NCBI GenBank assembly: GCA_905194675.1
Contig: CAJJTG010000012.1
Span: 1 to 51,645, forward strand
Direction of reading: 5' to 3'
Origin: an uncultured Collinsella sp.
GTDB taxonomy: Bacteria; Actinomycetota; Coriobacteriia; Coriobacteriales; Coriobacteriaceae
Length of the DNA: 51,645 nt
Under the pieces are notes generated by a model. It had not been told where the DNA came from, did no database searches, and saw nothing but the letters and a program-made list of their open reading frames with translations. Shown here one piece after another: positions 1 through 8,491 of the stretch. The number at the start of each line of letters is the position of its first letter. Position 1 is the stretch's first letter. The position numbers were made by a program, and so were the translations under genes.

Positions 1-2
1 TG

Positions 3-854
3 GCCCTGCATGAGAACGCCTTTGCGACCAAGCCCGATCCGTATATCTCGCAGCTCGTTGCCCCTGTCTTCCCGGGCTGCCATGCTCCGGTCGATGCGCA
101 GGTCACGGTTGCATCGGGCGTGTTTGAGCGTGCTGCCGCGGTTGCCTCGGACCTCAACGCCCAGCTTATCGCTACTGCCGCGACACGTCCCGGCCGTTGC
201 CTTGAGATTGGCGCTGGTCGCGGCACTAAGACCTATGTGATGATGTGCCAGGCCAAGCGTGCTGGGTATGAGCGTCAGCATACCGCGCTTGATCTGCACG
301 ATCGCAAGTGCGATCAGAATCTCGCGCGCCTACATAAGGCGGGTATCTCAGGTGTTCGTACGGTGTCGGGCGATGCCTGCGAGCTCAATGAGGTGCTCAC
401 GTCGTTTGATGCCATGCTTGGCGAGCCTGCCCTGTTCGACACAGTCTTTATCGATGCGCCGTGCTCTGGCACCGGCACCATGCGCCGTCATCCCGAGATT
501 CCGTGGCGCCTGACCGAGATCGACGTTACGACCGAGTTGCCCCGCCTGCAGCTGACGATGCTCAAGGAAGCAGCCGCGCGCGTGGCTGCCGGTGGTGAAC
601 TTATCTATGCTACCTGCTCGGTTTTTGATGAAGAGAACACGCAGGTCGTTGATTCTTTCCTGGCTTCTCCCGAGGGCGCCGGCTTTACCGTGGCGCCGCT
701 CTCCGAAGCCCAGATTCTGCAGCTGCCTGAGTACGACCACGCCAAGAGCCTCGTCATGCTGCGCCAAAACGCTCGAGGCCTCTTCCAAAGCGTGCCGGTA
801 AACGCCGACTCCTACGACGGCCACTTCTGTGCGAGACTGGTCCGCAACTCATAG
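3..854 (+). CDS. RsmB/NOP2-family RNA (cytosine-5) methyltransferase, 5'-truncated
   Basis: This frame is open from the left edge of the window, so the start and any N-terminal RNA-binding domain lie outside. The visible 283 residues form the Rossmann methyltransferase domain of the RsmB/NOP2 m5C family, which transfers a methyl group from S-adenosylmethionine to cytosine C5 in rRNA or tRNA. A SAM-binding glycine loop (EIGAGRGTKT) is followed by the motif IV DAPCSGTG with its helper cysteine and the motif VI ATCSV with the nucleophilic cysteine. Both cysteines expected of an active enzyme are present. The family is clear, but whether the target is 16S rRNA or tRNA cannot be read from the fragment. 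An intrinsic terminator follows within 25 bases, so this is the last gene of its transcript. Confidence 0.88.
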   Translation, partial: ALHENAFATKPDPYISQLVAPVFPGCHAPVDAQVTVASGVFERAAAVASDLNAQLIATAATRPGRCLEIGAGRGTKTYVMMCQAKRAGYERQHTALDLHDRKCDQNLARLHKAGISGVRTVSGDACELNEVLTSFDAMLGEPALFDTVFIDAPCSGTGTMRRHPEIPWRLTEIDVTTELPRLQLTMLKEAAARVAAGGELIYATCSVFDEENTQVVDSFLASPEGAGFTVAPLSEAQILQLPEYDHAKSLVMLRQNARGLFQSVPVNADSYDGHFCARLVRNS

Positions 855-877
855 AGCTACCCATAGCGCAAAGAAAT

Positions 878-907
878 AGCCCCGCGATCGGTTTCGGTCG
901 CGGGGCT
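878..907. terminator. Bidirectional intrinsic terminator
   Basis: A perfect 10-bp stem (AGCCCCGCGA with TCGCGGGGCT) encloses a 10-base loop. It lies between two genes that converge on it, the RNA methyltransferase on plus and the zinc-ribbon gene on minus, so it can end transcripts from both sides. The U-tract is weak in both directions. Confidence 0.75.
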
Positions 908-916
908 GCTTGGTTT

Positions 917-1153
917 CTAGTGGTTGTGTGGGCAGTTGGCGCAGCAGCCGCTGGTGGCGCTGGTGCTGGAGCCGCCACTGCGCTGGTCAGTGTTGTAGAA
1001 GCCGCTGCCCTCAAACTTGATGCCGCTGGCCGAGAACGTCTTGGCTGCCGGAGCGCCGCAGTTCGGGCACACGACCTCGGGGGTCTCGGACATGGGATGC
1101 TCAACCTCAAACACGTTGCCGCAGCTCGAGCACTTGTAATCGTAGCGCGCCAT
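917..1153 (-). CDS. FmdB-family small zinc-ribbon protein
   Basis: This 78-residue protein has the FmdB/CxxC_CxxC family layout: an N-terminal YDYKC start and paired cysteines C8/C11 and C29/C32 that should bind one zinc ion. A Gly/Ser-rich linker follows, then a Cys/His-rich C-terminus (GCCANCPHNH) that could bind a second metal. The family is widespread and annotated as putative regulators, but its biochemical role is not settled. An AAGGAAG ribosome-binding site lies just upstream of the ATG. The gene is downstream of the amylase-glucanotransferase gene on the same strand, separated by a hairpin, so it may be reached by read-through. Confidence 0.85.
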   Translation of the reverse strand: MARYDYKCSSCGNVFEVEHPMSETPEVVCPNCGAPAAKTFSASGIKFEGSGFYNTDQRSGGSSTSATSGCCANCPHNH

Positions 1154-1175
1154 AATACTTCCTTTTCAGCACAAA

Positions 1176-1197
1176 GCGGGCAGATCGCTCTGCCCGC
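1176..1197 (-). terminator. Hairpin after the amylase-glucanotransferase gene
   Basis: A 9-bp perfect stem (GCGGGCAGA with TCTGCCCGC) closes a 4-base loop. It lies between the stop of the glucanotransferase fusion and the start of the FmdB-like gene. On the minus strand only a short TTTGTG follows, so termination is probably partial. Confidence 0.55.
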
Positions 1198-1241
1198 ATA
1201 AATTCAAACAGCTGTAACTGTACCCTATATCGGGGGTTTTA

Positions 1242-4200
1242 TCACGCTTCGCCCCAGAATCTATGGGTGTTGCGCAGGAGCTGTGCAGTTTTGCCCTCGG
1301 CGGCCGCAACGTCGGCCTCATCGGCCTGCCAGGTCCAGTTGCCCGTGGCGACACCCGGTACGTTCATGCGTGCATCGTCGCCTAGCCCCAGTACATCCTG
1401 CAGCGGCATCATCACAAGCGGAGCGTCGCTTGCCAGCGCGTCGCCCATCAGCTTGGCCGCCACCTCAACACCGCTCGGCTCGTCGCCGCCCGCGAAGGAG
1501 CGCGTGCACCAACCGGCGAGCGTCGACGTGTCGTGCGTCGAGGTGTACAGAATCTTGCCCGGCGTGGGGTGCACGCCGCAGCGGACGTCGTAATCGCTAA
1601 ACTCAAGCACATCCATACCGGGGAAGCCGCAGGTCGAAGCCATGGCGCGAACACCGGGCGTCAGGTAGCCTAGGTCCTCGGCGATAAAGTTGAGCGGCCC
1701 CAGCTCGTCATAGGCAGTCTGGAACAGATCCTTGCCCGGACCCGCCAGCCAGCGGCCGTCGGCGCAGGCCTTGCCTGCGGGAATGCTAAAGTAGCTGTGG
1801 AATCCCAGGAAGTGGTCCAGGCGCACACGGTCGTAGAGTGAGAACGCGCGACGCAGACGGTCCATCCACCAGCGGTAGCCGTTCTCCTTCATATGACCCC
1901 AGCGGAACGTCGGGTTGCCCCACACCTGGCCCTCGGGCGCAAAGTTGTCGGGCGGTGCACCGGAGATCTCGATTGCCTTACCGGTATCGGACAACCAGAA
2001 GTTCTCGGGTTCGCTCCACGCATCGGCCGAATCGTCCGAAACGTACATAGGAATGTCGCCGATAACCTCGATGCCCTTCTTGTGCGCATAGTTCATGAGC
2101 TCGCACCAGGCAAGGTCAAAGCGGTACTGCATGTACGCCTGCAGCTCTGCCTCGTCGTGGAAACGCTTGTCGTCAATCAGATGCTCGTTGTAGCGCGCGA
2201 CATCGGCCGGCCAATCGTGACGCGATTCACCTTCAAAGTACTTCTTGACGGCCATGTAGACGCAGTACTTCTCGAGCCAATCGGCGTTGCGATGTTTAAA
2301 CGCCGTGTAGAGCGGGTCTGCATCCTCGCCGCCACGGGCCTTCCAAGTCTCAAAGTCGGCCGCCAGTTCCACTTGGCTCTCGGGCAGCAGGTCAACATTG
2401 CCCGCAAAGGCCGAAGGCCCAGCGTAAGGGGAGCGGAAGAAGTCCGTCGGGTTGACAGGCAGGACCTGCCAGTAGCGCATGCCCATAGCGGACAGATGGT
2501 CGATAAAGCGACGCGTGGGTGCGCCGATCGTGCCGGGCTTGCCGTCATCGGTCGGCACCGAGGTGATGTGGCACACGACGCCCGCGCCGTGATCGAGCGG
2601 CTCCTGCAGGCGCTGCTCGGCATGGTGATAGATGATCGACGAGCCCAGCGGATACAGATCGAGCGTGACCGTACCGTTGTGGATCTCGCACTCGTGACCG
2701 CTGATGACGTCACTCGCGCATTCGCCGAGCGCCGGAATCGTCACGCGGTGCGAATTGCGCAGACTGCGGTTGATGATAACCGTCGCGGACTCGCCATCCT
2801 TGCCCGTGCGGTTGTAGGCCAGCACCTCATCGTTGAGCGCGAAGGCCTTGATCTCGCCGTCGATCATAAACGGCAGTGCGCGGCGTACGGCGGAGGCGTT
2901 CTTGACAATAGCCAGCGTGTCGAAGTCGTGCAGGTCTTCCTTCAAGGGCAGGGTGCGGCGGTTGCCCGGATCGGTAAGGCCCTCCAGGCCGTACTCGTCG
3001 CCGTAGTAGATCGAAGGCACGCCGGGGAAGGTCATCTGCATGAGCGTGGCGAGCCAAAAACGGCTCTTGGCCAGGCCCATCGAGTTCTCGTCCAGACGCC
3101 ATTTGCTGCGCTCGCACTCGGGCAGCTGCAACTCGTCGGGGCCGCCACCGAGCACCGAGATGATGCGCGGGCGGTCGTGGCTCGACAGCAGGTTGAGCGC
3201 GCAGGACAATGCCTCGCTCGGGTAGTTCTCGCGCAGGGTCTCGATATCCTCGGCTGCCTGGTAGGCGTTCTTGTAGCCCATCAAAAAGCCGATGACCATG
3301 TCGCGGAAGGGGTAATCCATAGCAGAGTCCAGCTCGGATCCCTGCAGGTAGCGGCGCAGATGGCCGTAGCTAATTTTGTTTGAGGCGTCTTCCCAGACTT
3401 CGCCGAGCAACAGTGCGTCAGGCTTTTCGGCAAGTACGGCCTTCTTGATCTCGGCCAGGAAATCGTCCGAAAGCTCGTCAGCGACGTCCAGGCGCCAGCC
3501 ATGAGCGCCGGCGCGTAGCCATTTACGGATCACGCCGTCCTTGCCCAGGAGCCGCTCGCGTACCAGCTCGGAGCTCTCATTGATGGCGGGCATATTGCCC
3601 ACGCCCCACCAGCAGTCGTACGAGCCGTCCTCGTGGAAATAAAACGCATCGCGCCACGGCGAATCCTCGCTCTGCCAGGCGCCCACGCCGGGGTAGTTGC
3701 CGTAGCGGTTGAAATAGATCGAGTCGTCGCCCGTATGGTTAAAGACGCCGTCCAGGATGATGGAGATGCCCAGCTTCTCGGCTGCCTGGCACAGCTCGGT
3801 AAAGTCCTGCTCGGTGCCCAGGATCGGGTCGATCTTGGTGTAGTCGGCCGTGTCGTAGCGGTGGTTGCTCGCGGCTTCAAAGATGGGGTTGAGGTAGATG
3901 GCCGTAAAGCCCAGCTCCGCGATGCGGGGCAGGTCTTCCTGGATACCCTTGAGCGAGCCGCCGTAGAAGTCCCAGGTCTTGATGGAGCCGTCCTCGGCGC
4001 GCTCGTACACGGGCGGCTCGTTCCAGTCCTCGATCATGCGGCGCTGGATGCCGTTGCGCGGTTTTTTGACCTCGGCCAGCGTGCGCTCGTGCCAGTTTTC
4101 GTCGCGGGCATAGCGGTCGGGGAAGATCTGGTACACCATGCCGCGCTCGTACCAGGCGGGGCGGTTCTCGCGGTGCTTATAGACCGTAATCTGGAAGGAC

Positions 4201-4538
4201 GGCACCTCGGCGTAGTCGTAGGTTACGCCCTCGCCGCCGGTGCGACCTTGCGGCGCGCCCAGGCGAACCTCGGGCTGGCCCTCGATATTGCATATAAAGC
4301 TGTACCAGATAAGACAGGGCTCGGTGCACTCAAGCTCTACGGTAAATATGCCGTCGCCCTCGTGCGTCATGGGATACAGAGACTCACCGATTTCATCGAC
4401 CCAGGTGCGTAGCGTAAGTGTTGCCTGGTTGGGGTCGGCATCCTCCAAAATCACCGAGAGGGAAACGGAAGTTCCAGTGGTCACAGCGCCAAACGGAGTG
4501 CGAAACTGCGGCAGGCGGCTGTTGTGAATCAATCTCAT
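1242..4538 (-). CDS. Alpha-amylase (GH13) fused to 4-alpha-glucanotransferase (GH77, MalQ-like)
   Basis: This 1,098-residue protein joins two alpha-glucan enzymes. Residues 1-130 look like a starch-binding/N-terminal beta domain. Residues 130-620 are a GH13 barrel with region I (DGVFNH), nucleophile Asp near 351 (GWRLDVADE), acid/base Glu near 380 (LLGEVWED) and the third carboxylate in SSHDRPR near 455. From about residue 655 to the end is a GH77 domain with PVNPTDFFRSPYAG, nucleophile VRLDHFLGF, acid/base FIAEDLG and STHDTSTL. All catalytic carboxylates are present in both halves. The protein should hydrolyse and disproportionate maltodextrins inside the cell, as no signal peptide is seen, and feed glycogen turnover. 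The start is the ATG after a palindrome-bearing leader. It is divergently placed from nothing and runs in the same direction as the glg genes upstream. Confidence 0.93.
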   Translation of the reverse strand: MRLIHNSRLPQFRTPFGAVTTGTSVSLSVILEDADPNQATLTLRTWVDEIGESLYPMTHEGDGIFTVELECTEPCLIWYSFICNIEGQPEVRLGAPQGRTGGEGVTYDYAEVPSFQITVYKHRENRPAWYERGMVYQIFPDRYARDENWHERTLAEVKKPRNGIQRRMIEDWNEPPVYERAEDGSIKTWDFYGGSLKGIQEDLPRIAELGFTAIYLNPIFEAASNHRYDTADYTKIDPILGTEQDFTELCQAAEKLGISIILDGVFNHTGDDSIYFNRYGNYPGVGAWQSEDSPWRDAFYFHEDGSYDCWWGVGNMPAINESSELVRERLLGKDGVIRKWLRAGAHGWRLDVADELSDDFLAEIKKAVLAEKPDALLLGEVWEDASNKISYGHLRRYLQGSELDSAMDYPFRDMVIGFLMGYKNAYQAAEDIETLRENYPSEALSCALNLLSSHDRPRIISVLGGGPDELQLPECERSKWRLDENSMGLAKSRFWLATLMQMTFPGVPSIYYGDEYGLEGLTDPGNRRTLPLKEDLHDFDTLAIVKNASAVRRALPFMIDGEIKAFALNDEVLAYNRTGKDGESATVIINRSLRNSHRVTIPALGECASDVISGHECEIHNGTVTLDLYPLGSSIIYHHAEQRLQEPLDHGAGVVCHITSVPTDDGKPGTIGAPTRRFIDHLSAMGMRYWQVLPVNPTDFFRSPYAGPSAFAGNVDLLPESQVELAADFETWKARGGEDADPLYTAFKHRNADWLEKYCVYMAVKKYFEGESRHDWPADVARYNEHLIDDKRFHDEAELQAYMQYRFDLAWCELMNYAHKKGIEVIGDIPMYVSDDSADAWSEPENFWLSDTGKAIEISGAPPDNFAPEGQVWGNPTFRWGHMKENGYRWWMDRLRRAFSLYDRVRLDHFLGFHSYFSIPAGKACADGRWLAGPGKDLFQTAYDELGPLNFIAEDLGYLTPGVRAMASTCGFPGMDVLEFSDYDVRCGVHPTPGKILYTSTHDTSTLAGWCTRSFAGGDEPSGVEVAAKLMGDALASDAPLVMMPLQDVLGLGDDARMNVPGVATGNWTWQADEADVAAAEGKTAQLLRNTHRFWGEA

Positions 4539-4561
4539 AGTACGGTCCAGTTCTATACAGT

Positions 4562-4605
4562 CATGGCCAACGGGCCATGGGCTTAACGCACAGTACTTAA
4601 GTATA
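4562..4605 (-). promoter_or_regulatory. Possible promoter and palindromic operator of the amylase-glucanotransferase gene
   Basis: On the minus strand a TATACT -10-like hexamer lies at 4600-4605, about 60 bases before the start codon. No good -35 is seen. Downstream of it, within the presumed leader, is the palindrome CATGGCC-aacg-GGCCATG (4562-4579), which could be an operator or a short RNA hairpin. Confidence 0.35.
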
Positions 4606-4664
4606 TCGTTGCACTTTAGTTGTATAAACTACAGCCGCTCATTATCGGCGAACGGTTGTCCTAG

Positions 4665-4679
4665 AAAATCGTTTTACCA
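4665..4679 (-). promoter_or_regulatory. Candidate LacI-type operator upstream of the amylase-glucanotransferase gene
   Basis: The minus strand reads TGGTAAAACGATTTT, a near-palindrome with a central CG as in LacI-family operators. It matches 14 of 15 bases of the site at 14791-14805 before glgB and the HAD gene. It lies about 60 bases upstream of the -10-like box, so it could act in activation or as a distal repression site. No matching regulator gene is in the window. Confidence 0.45.
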
Positions 4680-4743
4680 TCCAAATTATCGCGGCATTCG
4701 AAAACGCACATACCGATACTATTTGTAGCCAACCAAAAGTACC

Positions 4744-4877
4744 CCGGTTTACTACGACAAATTGAATGATCTCAACCACAGTCAATTTGGTGATATTAAA
4801 ACCGCAGGTAAAAGCATTGCCAATTTCGTAGATTGCTCGTTGTGGTCGGCCGGAGCCATTTTGTCGTAGTAAACCGG
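4744..4877. repeat. 134-bp element with perfect 18-bp terminal inverted repeats
   Basis: The ends are CCGGTTTACTACGACAAA (4744-4761) and its exact reverse complement (4860-4877). The 98-base interior is AT-richer than its surroundings and shows no credible gene. The structure suggests a small non-autonomous mobile or REP-like element, or an RNA hairpin, inserted between the amylase promoter and glgA. No clear target-site duplication is visible. Confidence 0.6.
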
Positions 4878-4900
4878 CCATCTTTTTAATAGAGAAGTTC

Positions 4901-4943
4901 AACCAAAAAGAGGGCGCCTGGTTGGGGCGCCCTCTTCTTGGTT
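4901..4943 (-). terminator. Terminator of glgA
   Basis: A strong GC-rich stem (AAGAGGGCGCC with GGCGCCCTCTT, 4908-4936) is extended by an outer AACCAA/TTGGTT pairing. On the minus strand a run of Ts follows the stem. It begins 26 bases past the glgA stop and is well placed to end the glycogen transcript. Confidence 0.8.
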
Positions 4944-4968
4944 GAGGATTAAGTTTTAATCGTCCGGA

Positions 4969-7269
4969 TTAGCGGCGCTTGCGGGTGGCAGTTGCCTTGC
5001 GGACGGACGTCTTCTTGGACGGGGCCTTTTCCTCTGCCGGAGCGGCGGGGGAGACTGGTGTCTTCTTGGCGGGCTCGGGCTTGGCCTCTGCCTTCGGGGT
5101 TGCCTTGGTCTCAGCCTTGTCCTCGGCGGCCTTCGCCGCCGGCTTGGCCTTTACTGCGGGCTTGGCCTCGGCCTTGGGAGTAGCAGCCTTGGTCGTGGAC
5201 TTCTTGGCCGTTGTCGTGGCGCGCTTGCGCGTGGTGGTCTTGGCGGCCTGCTTTGCCTCGACAGTTTCCTCGGCCTTGGGCTCGGCGGTCGTCTCCTCGA
5301 CTTTGGCAGCCGGCTTTGCGGCAGCATTCGTGGTCGTCGATTTCGTTGCCGTGGTCTTCTTGGCTGCCGTTGCCTTCTTGGCGGTCGTGGTCTTGGTCGC
5401 GGTCGTCTTCTTGACAGCGGTCTTGGCCGGAGCCTTAGCGGCCGGCTTCGTCTCGGCGGTCTCGGCCTTTACCTCGGGAGCAGCCTCGGCCTCGGCGGCC
5501 TTCTTGGCAGCGGCGGTCGTGCGCTTGCGCGTCGTCGTTGCCTTGGCAGCAGTCGTCTTTGCTGCGGCGGCCTTGGTCGTCGCAGCCTTCTTGGCCGTCG
5601 TCTTGCGCGTTGTGGCCTTCTTGGCGGCAGGCTTCGCAGCCGGCTTAGCCTCAGCCTCAGGTGCTGCCTCAGCCTTCACCTTAGAATTAGCCTCAACCGG
5701 CTTCTCCTCAGCCTTGGGCTCCTCGGCAGCAGCGGGTGTTTCAACAACCGGCTCGGCCTTGGGCTCGGGCTCAGCCGCAGCCTCCACAGCCGCCGGCCTC
5801 TCAATCTCCGGGTGCATAAAGAAGTACAGGTCCAGATACTTATCGGCCGAACGCGTCCAGCTAAAGTCCTGGCTCATGGCCTGCGTGACCAGCTGGTTCC
5901 AGGCGTCGCGGTTATCCCAGAACAGGCGTGCCGCGCGGAACACGGCGTCGCCCATCTCGTCGCCGTTAAAGTTGCTAAACGAGAAGCCCGTGCCCTCGCC
6001 GGTAAACTCGTTGTACGGGATCACAGTGTCCTTCAGACCACCGGTCTCGCGAACAATCGGTAGGGTGCCGTAGCGCATGGCGATAATCTGCGACAGGCCG
6101 CAGGGCTCAAACTTCGAAGGCATCAGGAACATATCGGCGGCGGCGTACATGCGCTGCGACAGCGCCGGATCGAACTCGATGCGTGCGGCCATGGTGCCGG
6201 GGTACTTGTCCTGGAAGTAGCGCAGGCCGTCCTCGTAGTCGCGGTCGCCGGTGCCCAGCACCGCCACCTGCACGCCGCCGGCCAGGATGCGGTCGAGCGC
6301 GTACATGACCAGGTCCATGCCCTTCTGGCGCGTCAGACGCGTGACCATCACCATGAGCGGACGATCGTCGCGAACCTCGAGCCCCAGCTCTTCCTGCAGC
6401 TTGGCCTTGCACACGGCCTTACCAGAACGGTCCTCCACGGTGTAGTTGGCGGCAATGCGCTTGTCGGTCGCCGGGTCAAAGCCCGCCACGTCGATGCCAT
6501 TCAAAATGCCCTGCAGCGCATACGAGCGCTCGCGCAGCACGCCGTCCAGGCCCTCGCCAAACTCGGGCGTCTGGATCTCGCTGGCATAGGTGGGGCTCAC
6601 CGTGGTGATGGCATCGGCATAGCGCAGCGCGCCCAGCATGTAGTTGATGCTGCAGGCGTCGCAACGCAGCTGCGAGGCGGCCGCCGGAATGTGCGCCACG
6701 CCCAGGATGTCCTCCATCACGGTGTCGCTAAACTGGCCTTGGAACGCCACGTTGTGGATCGAGAATACGGTCTTGACGCGGTCGTACAGCGGCAGGCCCT
6801 GGTAGAACTCGCGCAAGAACACGGGCGCCAGTGCCGTCTGCCAGTCATTGCAGTGCAGGATGTCACACTCAAAACCGGCCGGCAGGTGCTGCAGACTCTC
6901 GGTGATGGCCTTGGAGAAAAACGCGAAGCGCTCGCCGTCATCAAAGAAGCCGTACGGATAGTCGCGCGCAAAGTAGCGCTCGTTGTCGATGAACATATAG
7001 GTGACGCCGTCGTGCTCGAGCTTCTCGAGACCGCAGTACTCGTTGCGCCAGCCCAGGCTCACGTAAAAGTCGGCAAAGTGCTCCATCTGCGCCTTGTACT
7101 CGTCCTTGATGGTGGCGTACTTGGGCACCATGACGATGACCTCGGCGCCGGCGCGCACAAGCGCCGCGGGCAGCGAGCCCGCCACGTCGCCCAGGCCACC
7201 GGTCTTTACAAACGGTGCGCACTCGGCCGAGGCAAACACGATCTGCATCTTTTTGCTGGAATCTGCCAT
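4969..7269 (-). CDS. glgA: Glycogen synthase (GT5) with long Lys/Ala/Thr-rich C-terminal tail
   Basis: GlgA extends alpha-1,4-glucan chains using ADP-glucose from GlgC. The N-terminal GT5 domain carries the ADP-glucose-binding KTGGLGDV motif near residue 25, and the C-terminal GT-B domain carries PSKFEPCGLSQIIAMRYGT. The catalytic core ends near residue 490, close to the usual 480-residue length. About 270 further residues form a low-complexity tail of Ala, Lys, Thr, Glu and Pro with many TTAKKA-like repeats, similar in composition to histone H1-like tails. I chose the ATG at 7269 because GGGAGA stands six bases upstream; an in-frame ATG at 7281 would add four residues and lacks this spacing. 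A hairpin separates it from glgD upstream. Confidence 0.95.
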   Translation of the reverse strand: MADSSKKMQIVFASAECAPFVKTGGLGDVAGSLPAALVRAGAEVIVMVPKYATIKDEYKAQMEHFADFYVSLGWRNEYCGLEKLEHDGVTYMFIDNERYFARDYPYGFFDDGERFAFFSKAITESLQHLPAGFECDILHCNDWQTALAPVFLREFYQGLPLYDRVKTVFSIHNVAFQGQFSDTVMEDILGVAHIPAAASQLRCDACSINYMLGALRYADAITTVSPTYASEIQTPEFGEGLDGVLRERSYALQGILNGIDVAGFDPATDKRIAANYTVEDRSGKAVCKAKLQEELGLEVRDDRPLMVMVTRLTRQKGMDLVMYALDRILAGGVQVAVLGTGDRDYEDGLRYFQDKYPGTMAARIEFDPALSQRMYAAADMFLMPSKFEPCGLSQIIAMRYGTLPIVRETGGLKDTVIPYNEFTGEGTGFSFSNFNGDEMGDAVFRAARLFWDNRDAWNQLVTQAMSQDFSWTRSADKYLDLYFFMHPEIERPAAVEAAAEPEPKAEPVVETPAAAEEPKAEEKPVEANSKVKAEAAPEAEAKPAAKPAAKKATTRKTTAKKAATTKAAAAKTTAAKATTTRKRTTAAAKKAAEAEAAPEVKAETAETKPAAKAPAKTAVKKTTATKTTTAKKATAAKKTTATKSTTTNAAAKPAAKVEETTAEPKAEETVEAKQAAKTTTRKRATTTAKKSTTKAATPKAEAKPAVKAKPAAKAAEDKAETKATPKAEAKPEPAKKTPVSPAAPAEEKAPSKKTSVRKATATRKRR

Positions 7270-7292
7270 ATTGTCTCCCATGTTGCAATTCG

Positions 7293-7328
7293 AGAATAGC
7301 CGCCTGGCGCTAACCGGGCGGCTATTCT
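7293..7328 (-). terminator. Hairpin between glgD and glgA
   Basis: A near-perfect 12-bp stem (AGAATAGCCGCC with GGCGGCTATTCT) lies between the glgD stop and the glgA start. No long U-tract follows on the minus strand. It may be a partial terminator, or an RNA-stability element that sets glgA expression relative to glgC/glgD. Confidence 0.6.
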
Positions 7329-7359
7329 ACATGTTACGAGCGATGTTGCGGTGCCAACG

Positions 7360-8487
7360 TTAACGTACGATGGTGGTGTCAGAAGTTAACGGAGCCTTGC
7401 CCAGCACCAGGATGTTCTCGGGCGTGCCGCGAAGCTCGGTGTTGGTGGGGACCACGTTGTTCTTGTCCAGAATGGCGTTCTCGACGCGGGCGCCGCTCTT
7501 GATGATGCAGCTCTGGTTGATGATCGAGTTGGTCACCGAAGCGCCTTCCTCGACCACGACGCCGCGCGACAGGATCGAGTTGCGCACGGTGCCCTTGATG
7601 ATGCAGCCGGCCGAGATGATCGAGTTGCACGCGTGGCTGCCGGTCGCATAGCGCGAAGGCGGCACGTCGTGGGCCTTGGTCAGGATCGGGCGCTCGGGGT
7701 CAAAGAGCTGGTCGGCCACGGTCTGGTCGAGCAGGTCCATGCTGCGGCGATACAGCGACTTCTCGCTAAACACGCCCACGACCTCGCCCTTGTACTCGTA
7801 GCTGCACACGTCGATGTTGCCAAAGTCGCCCTGGAGTGCCTCGAGCAGGTCCAGATAGTCGGCGGCCTGGTAGTGGTCGATGATCTCGAGCAGCGTCTCG
7901 CGGTTGACGATGCAGCAGTCCATGGACGCGTTGTCGCCGTACACGACGCCGGCGCTCACGCCCGTCAGGCGGCCGTTCTCGTTAATCTCGAGCTTGGTCT
8001 CGTCATCGACGTTGCGCGTGGCCTTGCAGTACACCACGGTCATCTGGGCACCGGAGTTCTCGTGCGCCTCGATGATGGTGTTGAGGTCCATGTTAAAGAT
8101 GATGTTGGTGCCCATCATCACAACATAGGGCATGTCCGAGCGCTGGAACAGCGTCTTGTTGGAGATGATGTCGCGCAGCAGGAAGCGCATGCCGCCCTTG
8201 GTGGTGCCATACGCGTTGCCGGGGACCATGAACAGGCCGCCCTTCTTGCGGTCCAGGCCCCAGTCCTTGCCCGAGCCCACGTGGTCGATCAGCGAGCGGT
8301 AGTTACCCGGCATGACGACTCCAACGGTCTTGATGCCGGCATTCATCATGTTGGACAGCGGAAAGTCGATCAGGCGGTAGCGGCCCAAAAACGGAACGGA
8401 CGCGATGGGGCGGTCCTTGAGCAGGACGCTGCCGTAGGTCGAAGAGTAGTTAGCGGTGATGTAACCGATGGCCTTGCGATTGATCAT
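7360..8487 (-). CDS. glgD: GlgD, non-canonical subunit of glucose-1-phosphate adenylyltransferase
   Basis: This 375-residue protein has the nucleotidyltransferase fold followed by a C-terminal left-handed beta-helix. The GGxGxRL substrate loop seen in GlgC is replaced by ITANYSSTYGS, as is typical of GlgD. In the family GlgD acts with GlgC in a hetero-oligomer and modulates its activity rather than supplying full catalysis. The start is the ATG at 8487 (INRKAIGYITAN). AAGGGGG stands about 11 bases upstream, inside the last codons of glgC. The two genes are separated by only four bases, which fits coupled translation and fixed subunit stoichiometry. Confidence 0.93.
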   Translation of the reverse strand: MINRKAIGYITANYSSTYGSVLLKDRPIASVPFLGRYRLIDFPLSNMMNAGIKTVGVVMPGNYRSLIDHVGSGKDWGLDRKKGGLFMVPGNAYGTTKGGMRFLLRDIISNKTLFQRSDMPYVVMMGTNIIFNMDLNTIIEAHENSGAQMTVVYCKATRNVDDETKLEINENGRLTGVSAGVVYGDNASMDCCIVNRETLLEIIDHYQAADYLDLLEALQGDFGNIDVCSYEYKGEVVGVFSEKSLYRRSMDLLDQTVADQLFDPERPILTKAHDVPPSRYATGSHACNSIISAGCIIKGTVRNSILSRGVVVEEGASVTNSIINQSCIIKSGARVENAILDKNNVVPTNTELRGTPENILVLGKAPLTSDTTIVR

Positions 8488-8491
8488 CGGA

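Noticed and set aside
1893..3383. A 496-codon open frame on the plus strand opposite the amylase-glucanotransferase gene
   Set aside because: It is an antisense shadow of a GC-rich gene; the minus strand shows complete GH13 and GH77 motifs, and the plus frame has no family motifs or ribosome-binding site.
4642..4902. An 86-codon minus-strand frame over the 134-bp inverted-repeat element
   Set aside because: It runs through both inverted repeats and lacks a ribosome-binding site; more likely a chance frame within a repeat element.
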